Below, one piece after another: positions 1 through 9,313 of a stretch of 64,000 nucleotides of DNA. Source of the stretch: Methylomicrobium lacus_A (lineage in GTDB: Bacteria; Pseudomonadota; Gammaproteobacteria; Methylococcales; Methylomonadaceae). Within the stretch, counting starts at the first letter, position 1; every line of letters begins with the position of its first letter. The stretch spans positions 2,604,001 through 2,668,000 of the forward strand of contig NZ_CP169217.1 in assembly GCF_041897535.1 (NCBI RefSeq). Reading direction: 5' to 3'. The position numbers were made by a program, and so were the translations under genes. The notes below the pieces were generated by a model. That model searched no databases. It was given only the letters and a program-made list of their open reading frames with translations, and had not been told where the DNA came from.

Positions 1-972
1 CGCGGCCAGATGCAGCGCCAGATTGACCCAGTACGGAATGATCGCCGGATTGATGAACGAATAGGCGATGAACGGCAAGAGCACCATCGGCTGTAGCTTG
101 ACCATCCAGGGATGAATCAGGTCGTGCCATTTCGAAAACACGATGATGAAGGTTAGGAGGTAAAGCGTCAACGGGATGATCCAGAGCAGCGGCACCGAAG
201 CAATGTCGGTGCTGATGTAATTGGTCAGACCGAGCAGCAGGCTCGAAGGCACCAAGGCCAGAACCAGCCAGTGCAACCGGGTCAGAGGGCTCAATTCATC
301 ATCCGCCCCATTGTCATCCTCTACGACCGGATTTTGCTGCTGCGATTTCCATAACATGAAGGCGCAGCCGGCAATCAAGAGGCACAACAGCACATAGCCG
401 ATGCTCCAGTCCGACCGTTGCTGATCCAGCCCGATATTCGGCTCCAACAGAAACGGGTAACTGAGCAGCGCGATCAAACTGCCGGCATTGCTCGCCGCAT
501 ACAGATAATAAGGGTCATGGCTGGTATGGTGGCCGACGTTGGCAAACCATTTCTGGATCAACGGTGCGGTGGTCGAGACCACGAAAAAAGGCAGGCCGAT
601 CGCGATGAACAAGGTCCACAGCAGCCAGAAAGTCGGATTGCTTTCGGTCGGCGGCGCGGCGTTTTCGGGCATCGCGACCGGCAGTGCCAGCAAACTGACC
701 AGCATCAATCCGCCATGGATCAGCACCTGCCGATGGGTGTTTTGCCGCGTCGACAGCAGGTGCGCATACAAATAGCCGAGAAAAAGCAGCGTTTGGTAAA
801 ACACCATGCAGGTATTCCAAACCGACGGCGATCCGCCCAAGAGGGGCAGCAGGATTTTGCCGAACATCGGCTGCAGCACGAACATCAAGGATGCGCTGCT
901 GAACAGGGTCGCGGCAAACAAAAAGATCAGAGATAAACGGCGGTCGTTCGAGTTTTCTGAAGGCAGGCTCAT
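1..972 (-). CDS. Fused membrane/spermidine-synthase-like protein, N-terminal part (partial)
   Basis: This reading frame starts at the ATG at 972 and stays open to base 1, giving 324 codons without a stop, so the C-terminus lies outside the window. The visible part is almost entirely hydrophobic segments. It begins with a loop reading FVLQPMFGKILLPLLGG and later carries APLIQKW and YLYAASNAGSL. These are typical of the large multi-spanning proteins annotated as fused MFS/spermidine synthase, whose C-terminal half is a class I methyltransferase-like aminopropyltransferase fold. That half cannot be seen here, so activity and substrate are unknown. It probably sits in the inner membrane. Assignment to the family is fairly secure; any biochemical role is inference. 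Confidence 0.75.
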   Translation of the reverse strand, partial: MSLPSENSNDRRLSLIFLFAATLFSSASLMFVLQPMFGKILLPLLGGSPSVWNTCMVFYQTLLFLGYLYAHLLSTRQNTHRQVLIHGGLMLVSLLALPVAMPENAAPPTESNPTFWLLWTLFIAIGLPFFVVSTTAPLIQKWFANVGHHTSHDPYYLYAASNAGSLIALLSYPFLLEPNIGLDQQRSDWSIGYVLLCLLIAGCAFMLWKSQQQNPVVEDDNGADDELSPLTRLHWLVLALVPSSLLLGLTNYISTDIASVPLLWIIPLTLYLLTFIIVFSKWHDLIHPWMVKLQPMVLLPFIAYSFINPAIIPYWVNLALHLAA

Positions 973-1129
973 AGTGGTTTAAAGCGGCTCGCTAATTATT
1001 ATTTTTTGAGGCGCTAATGATAAAGCATTTGGCCGCTAATGAGACACTTTAATCCGGAATCGGGGTAAAAATTCGCCGATTTCACGGCAGAAGGCAGTGG
1101 AAGATAAACGCGCGATCGCTCTAAGCTCC

Positions 1130-1624
1130 TTAGCCGTATCGTTTCCAATCCGCGATCATTTTTTTGCACTCGGCGCGCCATTGGCAATCGTTGAACTGAC
1201 TGCAGGGGTCTTCGGCGTCGATCCTGAAACATGGCAACAACTGACAGGCGCATTGAATCGCCTGGATCAGATCGGTCTTCGAATGAATCTGGTCTGGATG
1301 TTCGACGCCGATCGAAAAAGCCAGTCTTTGCAGGCCGACCAGGGTCACCTCGCCGTCTTCCTCCAGGAGGATCAGATAGTCCTGAACCTGGCGCTTGGCA
1401 TAGTCGAGTTCGGCCTCGAACCAGTCTTCCCAGTCGTGGTTCGGCACAAAGCCGCGTTTTTCGGCCTTGAAATACGCGGCGACCGCAATCCATTCGTGGC
1501 GTTTTTGGCTTTCCTCGGCCCAACGTTCGCCGCAGGCTTGAGCACTCGGCGTAGCCTTGGGCGAGATTTCGTCGTTTGGCTCGATCGGCAAGGGCAACCG
1601 GCGATTCTCGGGGCTCGTGTTCAT
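1130..1624 (-). CDS. DUF2934 domain protein
   Basis: A 164-residue soluble protein of unknown function. Residues about 35-75 carry a run of the type EWIAVAAYFKAEKRG followed by DWEDWFEAE, the signature of DUF2934, a short helical domain found in many proteobacterial proteins of unknown role. The C-terminal half is less recognisable and contains four cysteines (CACQLLPC, then DPC and DCQWRAEC), which could bind metal. The gene stands alone on the minus strand between the partial membrane-protein gene and polA. No signal peptide or membrane segment is visible. No function is assigned. Confidence 0.7.
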   Translation of the reverse strand: MNTSPENRRLPLPIEPNDEISPKATPSAQACGERWAEESQKRHEWIAVAAYFKAEKRGFVPNHDWEDWFEAELDYAKRQVQDYLILLEEDGEVTLVGLQRLAFSIGVEHPDQIHSKTDLIQAIQCACQLLPCFRIDAEDPCSQFNDCQWRAECKKMIADWKRYG

Positions 1625-1806
1625 GCAACTTTTCTTGTGTTGAGTAATCCGGACGGGTCTATTGACCTCGATCGGATAAGATTAGTGCACTTTTTATAGG
1701 GTATAAGTGTTTAAACTATTGGGCTGCTTAGCACGGATGCAGGAAGATATTACCCATAAATATCGGGGGGCAAGCGATCTCGTTCGGAGCGGCCTAACGC
1801 CGCCGG

Positions 1807-4512
1807 TTAATGCGCTTCATCCCAATTGTCGCCGACGCCGACGTCGACGAGCAGAGGGACTTTAAGATCGGCGGCCGAATTCATCAGCGCCCTGATCCTG
1901 GCCATGCAATGATCGAGCCGGTCTTCGGCGACTTCGAACACCAGTTCGTCATGCACCTGCATGATCATCTTCGCGTCCACGCGTTCCTCGGTCAGCCAGC
2001 GGTCGGCCGCGATCATCGCGCGCTTGATGATGTCCGCCGCGGTGCCCTGCATCGGCGCATTGATCGCGGTGCGTTCGGCATACTGGCGCTGCGCCGCGTT
2101 ACGTGAGTTGATGTCGGGCAGATACAACCGACGCCCGAACAGCGTTTCGACATAGCCCTGCTCGCGGGCCAAGGCCCTGATCGAATCCATGTAGTCCTTG
2201 ACGCCGGGATAGCGCGCGAAATAGAGGTCGATATACGACTGCGCCTGGCCGCGCGTCAGGCCGAGCTGCTGCGCCAGGCCGAACGACGACATGCCGTAGA
2301 TCAGCCCGAAATTGATCGCCTTCGCCGAACGGCGCAGATCGTGCGTGACCTGCTCCGGCGCGACGCCGAACACTTCCGCCGCGGTCGCGGTATGCACGTC
2401 GAGGCCTTCGCCGAACGCCTTCAACAAGCCCGCGTCGCCGGACAGATGCGCCATGATGCGCAGTTCGATCTGCGAATAGTCGGCCGCGACGATCTTGTAA
2501 CCCGGCGGCGCGATGAATGCCTTGCGGATCTTGCGGCCTTCCTCGGTGCGTATCGGAATGTTTTGCAGGTTCGGATCGGACGACGACAGCCGCCCGGTCG
2601 CGGCGACCGCCTGATGATACGAGGTATGGATACGGCCGGTATTAGGGTCGACCTGCTCGGGCAGCTTGTCGGTATAGGTCGACTTCAGCTTGCTAAGGCT
2701 GCGATGCTCGAGAATCAGCCTGGGCAAGGGATAATCGACGGCCAGTTCCTGCAAGACCGACTCGTCGGTCGATGGCTGGCCTTTCGGGGTTTTCTTCAGC
2801 ACCGGCAGTTGCAGGCGGTCGTACAGGATCTCCTGAATCTGTTTCGGCGAACCGAGATTGAAGCTGTGCCCGGCCAGATCGTGCGCATGGTGTTCGAGGC
2901 TGACGATTTGATTGGCCAGTTCCATGCTTTGCTGCGCGAGCATGTCGGTGTCGATCGCGACGCCGTTGCGCTCGATGCGGGCCAGCACACTCAAGAGCGG
3001 CACCTCGATTTCCTGATAGAGCCGGTACAGCGCGTCATGCTCCGCGAGCAGCGGCCGGAGCCGTTGATGCAGGCGCAAGGTGATGTCCGCGTCCTCGGCC
3101 GCATACGGGGCGGCCTGTTCGATCGCGATTTCCTCGAAGGAGAGCTGCTTCGCGCCCTTGCCGGCGATGTCCTCGTAATGGATCGTGTCGACGCCGAGAT
3201 ATTTCTTCGCCAGATCGTCCATGTTGTGTTTGGTCGCGGTGCTGTTATAGACGTAAGACTCCAGCATCGTGTCGTGCGCGACGCCTTGCAGATCGATGCC
3301 TTCGTTCGCGAGCACATGCAGGTCGTATTTGAGGTTCTGCCCGAGTTTGGCTTTTGCGGGATTTTCGAGCAGGGGACTCAGGCGTTGTAGGGCCCAAGTT
3401 TTGTCGAGCTGCTCGGGCACGCCGGGATAATCGTGCGCGAGCGGCACATACGCCGCATGGCCGGCCTCGACCGCGAACGAGACGCCGACGATGCGTGCCT
3501 TGCTGTAGTCGAGACTGGTCGTTTCGGTGTCGAACGCGAACAGCTCCGCGTTGTCGAGTCTGGCGAGCCAGCGCTCGAAATCTTCTTCGCAGAGCACCGT
3601 TTCATAGTCGGCTTTGCCAGGCGGCGTTTCCGGATCGGATGCAGCCTGCGCGGCCGTTTCGCTGCCGAGCGCCTTCAGCCAGGAGGTAAAACCGAATTCG
3701 GAAAGCAATGCTTTCAATTCGGCAGGATCTGCCGGTTTGCGGTCGAGAGCTTCGATGTCGTAAGGCAGGTCGATGTCCCACTTGATCGTGGTCAATTGTT
3801 TCGACAGCGGCAGTTGTTCGAGGCTCGCGCGCAGATTTTCGCCGATCTTGCCGCTGATCTTGTCCGCATTCGCGATCAGATTGTCCAGCGAATCGTACTG
3901 TTCGAGCCATTTCGCGGCCGTTTTCGGACCGACCTTCGGCACGCCCGGGATGTTGTCGACCGCATCGCCGATCAATGCCAGGTAATCGATGATCTGATCC
4001 GGCCGGACGCCGAATTTGTCGATCACGCCCTGGACGTCCATCCGGCTGTTGTTCATCGTGTTTTCGAGCAAGATGTGCGCGTTGACCAGTTGCGCCATGT
4101 CCTTGTCGCCGGTCGAGATGATCACCTCGAAGCCGAGCTTTTCGGCCTTCTTCGCCAGGCAACCCAGCACGTCGTCCGCCTCGATGCCGGACTCGACGAT
4201 CAGCGGCAATCCCATCGCCCGCACCAATCGGTGCAAGGGTTCGATCTGGCAGCGCAGATCGTCAGGCATCGGCGGCCGGTGCGCCTTGTATTGATCGTAA
4301 AGCTCATGGCGGAAAGTCTTGCCGGGCGCATCGAAGATCACCGCGAAATGGTCATCCGGGTAATCATTGAGCATTTTCCTGAGCATGTTCGAGACGCCGT
4401 ACACCGCGTTGGTCGCGAGCCCCTCTGGGCTGGTCAACGGCGGCAGCGCATGATAGGCGCGGAACAAAAACGACGAGCCGTCGACGAGAATCAGGCGTTT
4501 GGAAGTGGTCAT
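1807..4512 (-). CDS. polA: DNA polymerase I
   Basis: Replicative and repair polymerase that removes RNA primers and fills gaps. It has 901 residues, slightly shorter than the E. coli enzyme. Three domains are visible in order. The N-terminal 5' nuclease (LVDGSSFLFRAYHALPPL, about 1-290) comes first. The 3'-5' exonuclease follows with an intact FDTETTSLD motif, so proofreading is probably active. The polymerase domain carries motif A DYSQIELRIMAHLSGD, motif B KAINFGLIYG and motif C QVHDELVFE. The gene is single, with no obvious operon partner. A short GC-rich hairpin (1789-1803) lies just past the stop. Identification is secure. Confidence 0.98.
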   Translation of the reverse strand: MTTSKRLILVDGSSFLFRAYHALPPLTSPEGLATNAVYGVSNMLRKMLNDYPDDHFAVIFDAPGKTFRHELYDQYKAHRPPMPDDLRCQIEPLHRLVRAMGLPLIVESGIEADDVLGCLAKKAEKLGFEVIISTGDKDMAQLVNAHILLENTMNNSRMDVQGVIDKFGVRPDQIIDYLALIGDAVDNIPGVPKVGPKTAAKWLEQYDSLDNLIANADKISGKIGENLRASLEQLPLSKQLTTIKWDIDLPYDIEALDRKPADPAELKALLSEFGFTSWLKALGSETAAQAASDPETPPGKADYETVLCEEDFERWLARLDNAELFAFDTETTSLDYSKARIVGVSFAVEAGHAAYVPLAHDYPGVPEQLDKTWALQRLSPLLENPAKAKLGQNLKYDLHVLANEGIDLQGVAHDTMLESYVYNSTATKHNMDDLAKKYLGVDTIHYEDIAGKGAKQLSFEEIAIEQAAPYAAEDADITLRLHQRLRPLLAEHDALYRLYQEIEVPLLSVLARIERNGVAIDTDMLAQQSMELANQIVSLEHHAHDLAGHSFNLGSPKQIQEILYDRLQLPVLKKTPKGQPSTDESVLQELAVDYPLPRLILEHRSLSKLKSTYTDKLPEQVDPNTGRIHTSYHQAVAATGRLSSSDPNLQNIPIRTEEGRKIRKAFIAPPGYKIVAADYSQIELRIMAHLSGDAGLLKAFGEGLDVHTATAAEVFGVAPEQVTHDLRRSAKAINFGLIYGMSSFGLAQQLGLTRGQAQSYIDLYFARYPGVKDYMDSIRALAREQGYVETLFGRRLYLPDINSRNAAQRQYAERTAINAPMQGTAADIIKRAMIAADRWLTEERVDAKMIMQVHDELVFEVAEDRLDHCMARIRALMNSAADLKVPLLVDVGVGDNWDEAH

Positions 4513-4611
4513 AACAGCAGGTAAAAGGATAAAGGCGCAAGGCTAAAGGAAAAAGGCGCGCGGCGCAAGGCACGTCAAACGCTTTCGTCTCGTGTCCCTC
4601 CCTTTGAGTCA

Positions 4612-4633
4612 GGCGCCGCCCGGTAGCGGCGCC
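4612..4633. repeat. GC-rich hairpin upstream of polA
   Basis: A perfect 8-bp inverted repeat (ggcgccgc / gcggcgcc) with a 6-base loop. It lies in the 249-bp stretch between the polA start and the insertion sequence. It has no T-run on either side, so it is not a clear intrinsic terminator. It would form in the polA leader if transcription starts upstream of it. Function unknown. Confidence 0.45.
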
Positions 4634-4761
4634 CTTAACTGGCGATTCGGCAGGAGCCAAGGTAAAACCGACAAAACTTTAAGAGGGTTTCAGCGAACCT
4701 TCAGGTCTTCGGAAACGGCTACGGCGATAATGTTTTCGGTCCTGAAGAAAACTCGCCTTTA

Positions 4762-4781
4762 GAGGGTGTAGACAAAATAAA
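4762..4781 (+). repeat. Left terminal inverted repeat of the IS5-family element
   Basis: The 20-base repeat gagggtgtagacaaaataaa is matched exactly, in reverse complement, at 5937-5956. The next bases diverge (g versus c), so 20 bp is the full perfect match. It is preceded by the TTA duplication. Confidence 0.93.
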
Positions 4782-4823
4782 GTAAAATAGGAGGCTTCTA
4801 GAATTATATCAAAAAGTCGAGTG

Positions 4824-5936
4824 ATGAAGCGTAGCGGCCGACCTGCCAAAATAACCGCTGGGGATTTAGAGATACTCAAGGAACTGACCGCGGAGAAACC
4901 AACGGCGACATTGGAAGAACTGGTCAAAGCCTTTCAGGAGCGCACTTCGCGCTGCGTCCACGGCGCCACGTTACGCAAAGCGCTGACGGCCGCGGGCATC
5001 CAGCGGATAAAACCGGCAAAGCGTTCGGCGGCGATTGGTAAGACGGCGGATGCTAAGCTCAAACGGTATGGTTATCAGGAACGCCATCGTCAGCCAGTGC
5101 AAGACGAACGCTATGCGAGTTCGCTGACGGATGCGGAATGGGCGCTGGTGCAAGACTTGTTCGAGCCTGAAGGCGGACGGGGAGTGCCGGAGAAGGTGTC
5201 GCGACGCACCATGGTCGATGCGTGTTGCTATGTCGTCCGCACGGGCTGTGCGTGGCGCTTGTTGCCGAAAGATTTCCCGCATTGGGATAACGTCTACAAA
5301 ACCTTCCGGCGCTGGAGCGCACAAGGTCGTTTCGAGGCCATGCACGATCGTCTGCGGCAGATGTGGCGTGTGCGCGAAGGGCGGGAAGAGGAGCCCAGCG
5401 CCGCGGTTTTGGATGCGCAAAGCACGCGCAGTTCGCCGCAGGGCGGGCCTTCCGGTTACGACGCCGGCAAAAAGGTCAAAGGCCGCAAACGCAATCTTGT
5501 GGTCGATACCTTAGGGCTCGTCTTGGCCATCAGCGTATGTGCCGCCAGTCTGCAAGATCGCGATGCCGGCACCGAGGCGATCGCCCGTGCTGCTGCCAAG
5601 TACCCGACCGTGCAACGCCTGTTTGTCGATTCGGCTTATGCCGGGCAATGGGCGGCTACGGTCCAGCAACAGCACGGCGTCACGGTGGAAGTCGTTCGCC
5701 ATCCGGCGAATCGGAATGTAGGACGGTGGGCGCAAGCCGGTCAGCACGATTTGTTCCCTGAAACGTTGACCACCGGCTTCACCGTGTTGCCTAAACGTTG
5801 GGTGGTCGAGCGTACCCACGCCTGGAACGAGCGCGCCCGCCGCCTGATCATGCATCACGACCGCCTGACCGATGTCTCTGAAGCCTGGGTTTGGCTCGCC
5901 GAAGCGAGAATTCTCGCCAGTCGGCTGACAGGGTAG
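4824..5936 (+). CDS. IS5-family transposase with N-terminal winged-helix extension
   Basis: DDE transposase that cuts and joins the element's ends. Three regions are visible. A helix-turn-helix or winged-helix domain (about residues 4-66) ends in TLRKALTAAGIQRIKP, a sequence style more usual in IS630 transposases. A DUF4096-type N-terminal IS5 domain (about 98-173) contains WRLLPKDFPHWDNVYKTFRRW. The catalytic domain carries Asp in AVLDAQS (about 197), Asp in FVDSAY (about 269) and Glu in VVERTHAWNERARR (about 329), the IS5-type DDE triad. Related IS5/IS427 elements often split this gene across a frameshift; here it is one frame. The ATG at 4824 directly follows a GTG that could also start translation. 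Confidence 0.93.
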   Translation: MKRSGRPAKITAGDLEILKELTAEKPTATLEELVKAFQERTSRCVHGATLRKALTAAGIQRIKPAKRSAAIGKTADAKLKRYGYQERHRQPVQDERYASSLTDAEWALVQDLFEPEGGRGVPEKVSRRTMVDACCYVVRTGCAWRLLPKDFPHWDNVYKTFRRWSAQGRFEAMHDRLRQMWRVREGREEEPSAAVLDAQSTRSSPQGGPSGYDAGKKVKGRKRNLVVDTLGLVLAISVCAASLQDRDAGTEAIARAAAKYPTVQRLFVDSAYAGQWAATVQQQHGVTVEVVRHPANRNVGRWAQAGQHDLFPETLTTGFTVLPKRWVVERTHAWNERARRLIMHHDRLTDVSEAWVWLAEARILASRLTG

Positions 5937-5956
5937 TTTATTTTGTCTACACCCTC
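5937..5956 (-). repeat. Right terminal inverted repeat of the IS5-family element
   Basis: Exact reverse complement of the left end, followed by TTA (5957-5959). It begins immediately after the transposase TAG stop. Confidence 0.93.
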
Positions 5957-5994
5957 TTAGGAAGAACTGATAAATTAACACAACAGGGGGGCTC

Positions 5995-7131
5995 ATGATG
6001 AATCGTGTAACAGTATTCAATCCGTACCCGATAAAAGGGTGTTGGGTTCGCGGCGCACTGGCGTTGCAGGCGCTGGCTTTGGTCGCGCTCGCCATCCCTA
6101 CGGCAGCATACGCCGGCCAGTATGGCGACATCGAGACGTTTGCCGCCGTGCCGTCCGCGCCGGGCTTTCCGGAGGGCATCTCGGTGCAGGGCAATCGGGT
6201 TTATGTCTCGGGGCCCGCAACGGCCGGCACCGCCGGGACCGGCCCCTCCCAGGTTCTGGTTTACAAACGCAATTCCGGCCAGTTCGAGAGTACGATTACC
6301 GTTGCCGGGGAAAATACCGCGTTTGAGCATGCCCTGAGCTGCAATGCGGTCGACAGGAAGCAGCGGCTCTACACGCTGACCGCGCAGCTGTTTGCGCCGC
6401 CCGAAGAGCGGAAAGGCATCTTGCGCTTCACCAAGAAAGGCAAATCCTATCTGCAGGAGACCTATTCGGAAGCCTTTCCCAACCTGCCGTCCTGCGCATT
6501 CGGCCCGGATTTCCCCGGCGCTTGCTCCCTGCCTAACGATCTCGCCTTCGCCGATGACGGTAATCTTTATGTGAGCGATTCGTTCCAGGGCGTCATTTGG
6601 CGAGTCCCGCCCGGAGGCGGCGCGCCGCTGGTGTGGCTGCAAAGCCCGCTGCTTTCCGGCGGCGGTCAGTTTCCGATTGGCGTCAACGGCATTCGCCTGG
6701 ATCCTTCGAGACAGCATGTCTATTTTTCGGTCACTTTCTCGGCCGCGAATCCGGGCGTCGGCGCGATCTATCGGGTGCCGTTGGTTCAAGAACCCGTTGC
6801 GGCGGACGTAGAACTGGTGCATGAATACGCTCAGGGCGAGGCGCCGGACGGTTTTGCATTTGGCCGCTCGGGTAATTTGTATGTGGCGCTTGCCGCGGCC
6901 AATCAAATTTCGGTGCTGGCGCCGGACGGCAGCGAAATTTCTCGGATAGCGAGTCAAGCCGGCGACGACATTCCGCTCGACGCGCCGGCGAATATTGCTT
7001 TCGACAATGCGAGAAGATCCTTGCTCGTGACCAACCATGCCTCGTTCAACCCGAATCCGGATCACTTCGCGGTTCTGAACGTCTTTGTGAACGACGTGGC
7101 GGCTACGCTCGCAAAACCCAGCCTGCCTTAG
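5995..7131 (+). CDS. Secreted SMP-30/gluconolactonase-like beta-propeller protein
   Basis: A 378-residue exported protein. The N-terminal hydrophobic stretch ends in AIPTAAYA, a plausible signal peptidase site at about residue 41. The body contains repeated blade-like strands, such as LPNDLAFADDGNLYVSD and NGIRLDPSRQHVYFSV. These match the six-bladed propeller of SMP-30, gluconolactonase and similar lactonase-like proteins. The substrate cannot be predicted. The start is supported by a GGGGGG run 5 bases upstream of tandem ATG codons. The insertion sequence ends only 38 bp before the start, so the native promoter has probably been displaced and expression may now depend on the element. Confidence 0.78.
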   Translation: MMNRVTVFNPYPIKGCWVRGALALQALALVALAIPTAAYAGQYGDIETFAAVPSAPGFPEGISVQGNRVYVSGPATAGTAGTGPSQVLVYKRNSGQFESTITVAGENTAFEHALSCNAVDRKQRLYTLTAQLFAPPEERKGILRFTKKGKSYLQETYSEAFPNLPSCAFGPDFPGACSLPNDLAFADDGNLYVSDSFQGVIWRVPPGGGAPLVWLQSPLLSGGGQFPIGVNGIRLDPSRQHVYFSVTFSAANPGVGAIYRVPLVQEPVAADVELVHEYAQGEAPDGFAFGRSGNLYVALAAANQISVLAPDGSEISRIASQAGDDIPLDAPANIAFDNARRSLLVTNHASFNPNPDHFAVLNVFVNDVAATLAKPSLP

Positions 7132-7138
7132 CTCCGCC

Positions 7139-7170
7139 GCCCCGAAACGAGCTCCAACGCGTTTCGGGGC
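7139..7170. terminator. Hairpin between convergent genes
   Basis: A perfect 10-bp stem (gccccgaaac / gtttcggggc, extendable by one pair) with a roughly 12-base loop. It lies between the end of the propeller gene and the end of relA. It lacks a T-run, so it may be a weak bidirectional terminator or an mRNA-stabilising structure. Confidence 0.55.
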
Positions 7171-7195
7171 GCTGGATTGTGCAGTATTATCCGCT

Positions 7196-9313
7196 TTAGC
7201 CTGTCTGCTTTCTTTTCACCTCGACAATGTTCGGCAAACAGCTGATTCGGGTCAAGACCTGGCTCAACTGGTCGATATTTTCGATCTGAATGGTCAGATT
7301 CAGGTCGGCCGAAAAATCGGGGTGCGTGTTCAATGCCGCATTCGAGATATGAATCTTCGAATACGCCAGCACTTGTGTCACCTGGTTCAACAAGTCCTTC
7401 GCGCTCTGCGCATGAATGATGATCGGCACCGAATAGTACGATTTGTCGCCGCCCCATTCGACCGGAATCAATTGCGCCTGCTTTTCCGGGCTCAACTGCA
7501 GGATATTCTCGCAGTTGCGGCGGTGCACGATGATGCCTTTCTTGTGCGAGATATAGCCGATGATCTCGTCGCCCTGCACCGGCGAGCAGCAGTGCGCGAA
7601 CGAGGTCAGAACCTGATCGATGCCGTCGACCGTGACCGCCGATTTCGCGGCCGGCTTTTTTTGCTGAATCCTGATGAACGGCGCTTCTTCCAGCTCGGGG
7701 ATCTTGAAAAATGCGGCGACCTGGCGGCTGGTGATGTCGCCGCGACCGATCGCCTCGTACAGCTTGTCCTTGTCCGGTTGCTTGAAATGCTTGGTCAGCT
7801 CGTTCAGATTGGCCAGTTTGACGCCGAGCCGCTGCGCTTCCTTGTCCAGAATCGCCTTGCCGGTCGCGATGTTTTGCGCCATCTGCTGATTCTTGAACCA
7901 GCTTCTGACGCGCGCGATCGCATGCGGCGATTTCAGGTAGCCGAGGTTCGGGTCGATCCAGTTATGATTCGGCCCGCCTTCCTTCGCGGTCAGGATTTCG
8001 ACCTGTTCGCCCGATTTCAGCACATAGGTCAACGGGGTGATGCGTCCGTTCACCTTGGCGCCGCGGCAGCGGTGGCCGATTTCGGTGTGGATCGCATAGG
8101 CGAAATCGAGCGGCGTCGAGCCCTTGACCAGATCGATCAGCTTGCCGGCAGGAGTCAGCACATAGACGCGGTCGGAAAACAGTTCGGTCTTGAAATCCTC
8201 GGCCAGCGTCTCGTCGCTGTCTTTTTCCTCCAGCAGCTTGCGCAGCGAGGCGATGTTTTTTTCGACCGCGGCATTGTGCTTGCCGCCTTCCTTGTACGAC
8301 CAGTGCGCGGCGACGCCCATTTCGGCGAATTCGTGCATTGCGCGGGTGCGGATCTGCACCTCGATCCGGTTGCCGTCGCCGTCGAGGATCACCGTGTGCA
8401 GGGACTGGTAGCCGTTTTCCTTTGGATTGGCGATATAATCGTCGAATTCTTTCGGAATCGTCTGCCAGAGGCTGTGCACGAGACCCAGGACCGTGTAGCA
8501 TTGGGTCAGGTTGTTCACGATCACGCGCACGGCCAGGAGATCGTACAGTTCCTCGATGCCGAGCCGCTTTTTCTGCATCTTTTTCCAGATGCTGTAGATG
8601 TGCTTCGGCCGGCCGTATACGTCGGCAGTGATGCCTTCCTCGTTCAGCGCGGCGTGCAGTTGGGCGATGAAATGGCTGACGCAACGCTCGCGCTCGACCC
8701 GTTTATCGGCGAGCGACTTGGCGATGCTCTTGTAAACCTGCGGCTCCAGATAGCGGAACGCCAGGTCTTCGAGCTCCCATTTGAACTGATGAATCCCCAT
8801 CCGGTTCGCGATCGGTGCATAAATGTCGAGCGTTTCGCGCGCGATGAAATGGCGCACTTCTTCCGCTTCGCCCGCGAGACCGCGCAGGCGCTTGACCCGG
8901 TAAGCCAGCTTGATCAGCACCGCGCGCACGTCATGAGTCATCGACAGCAGCATCCGGCGCAAGGTTTCGGTCTGGTTCGGCTGATGCGTCATCTCGGGCG
9001 TGTAGACGCTCAATTTGTTCAGCCAATTGACGTCGTTGACCAAGGCGTCGACCGTGGCGCCAAAGCGGCCGGCAATATCCGGGCGCGGCTTGAGCGTATT
9101 CAAGCGGGGGTCGCTTAAAATAGCCGCCAGAGTCGTTTTCAGATCGACATGAAAATCCGTTAAAATAGCCGCCACTTCAAATCCCTTCGGACGGCCATAA
9201 TCAGGATCGTCTGGAATTTGGGCGATGATGGCAAGCGCCTGGCTGATCTGCTCGCGATCGGGTTCGGAAAATCCGTCTAACAGCGATTTGTTGGGGTCGG
9301 TTTTTTTCGGCAT
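7196..9313 (-). CDS. relA: GTP pyrophosphokinase RelA
   Basis: Ribosome-associated (p)ppGpp synthetase of the stringent response, 705 residues. The N-terminal hydrolase-like domain lacks the catalytic His-Asp pair (the region reads AAILTDFHVDLK), as in monofunctional RelA. The synthetase domain carries EFDDYIANPKENGYQSLHT. Its EFDD rather than RFKD loop is the RelA-type variant. A TGS domain follows (DRVYVLTPAGKLIDL), then the zinc-finger region with FAHCCSPVQGDEIIGY, and a C-terminal ACT domain. It is divergent from ugd, with 113 bp between the starts. A separate SpoT is expected elsewhere in the genome. Confidence 0.93.
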   Translation of the reverse strand: MPKKTDPNKSLLDGFSEPDREQISQALAIIAQIPDDPDYGRPKGFEVAAILTDFHVDLKTTLAAILSDPRLNTLKPRPDIAGRFGATVDALVNDVNWLNKLSVYTPEMTHQPNQTETLRRMLLSMTHDVRAVLIKLAYRVKRLRGLAGEAEEVRHFIARETLDIYAPIANRMGIHQFKWELEDLAFRYLEPQVYKSIAKSLADKRVERERCVSHFIAQLHAALNEEGITADVYGRPKHIYSIWKKMQKKRLGIEELYDLLAVRVIVNNLTQCYTVLGLVHSLWQTIPKEFDDYIANPKENGYQSLHTVILDGDGNRIEVQIRTRAMHEFAEMGVAAHWSYKEGGKHNAAVEKNIASLRKLLEEKDSDETLAEDFKTELFSDRVYVLTPAGKLIDLVKGSTPLDFAYAIHTEIGHRCRGAKVNGRITPLTYVLKSGEQVEILTAKEGGPNHNWIDPNLGYLKSPHAIARVRSWFKNQQMAQNIATGKAILDKEAQRLGVKLANLNELTKHFKQPDKDKLYEAIGRGDITSRQVAAFFKIPELEEAPFIRIQQKKPAAKSAVTVDGIDQVLTSFAHCCSPVQGDEIIGYISHKKGIIVHRRNCENILQLSPEKQAQLIPVEWGGDKSYYSVPIIIHAQSAKDLLNQVTQVLAYSKIHISNAALNTHPDFSADLNLTIQIENIDQLSQVLTRISCLPNIVEVKRKQTG

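Larger units (their letters stand above)
4762..5956 (+). mobile_element. Complete IS5-family insertion sequence
   Basis: The 1195-bp element is bounded by perfect 20-bp inverted repeats. The left end (4762-4781) reads gagggtgtagacaaaataaa and the right end (5937-5956) is its exact reverse complement. The flanking trinucleotide TTA is present on both sides (4759-4761 and 5957-5959), consistent with a 3-bp TNA target duplication and GAG-ended repeats as in the IS1031 group of IS5. One intact transposase gene fills the element, and its stop codon touches the right repeat. Intact ends and frame suggest recent activity. The element lies between polA and a secreted propeller gene, ending 38 bp before that gene's start codon. 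Confidence 0.93.

Noticed and set aside
7196..9313. Bifunctional SpoT-type synthetase/hydrolase
   Set aside because: The HD pair is missing and the synthetase loop is EFDD, both RelA features.
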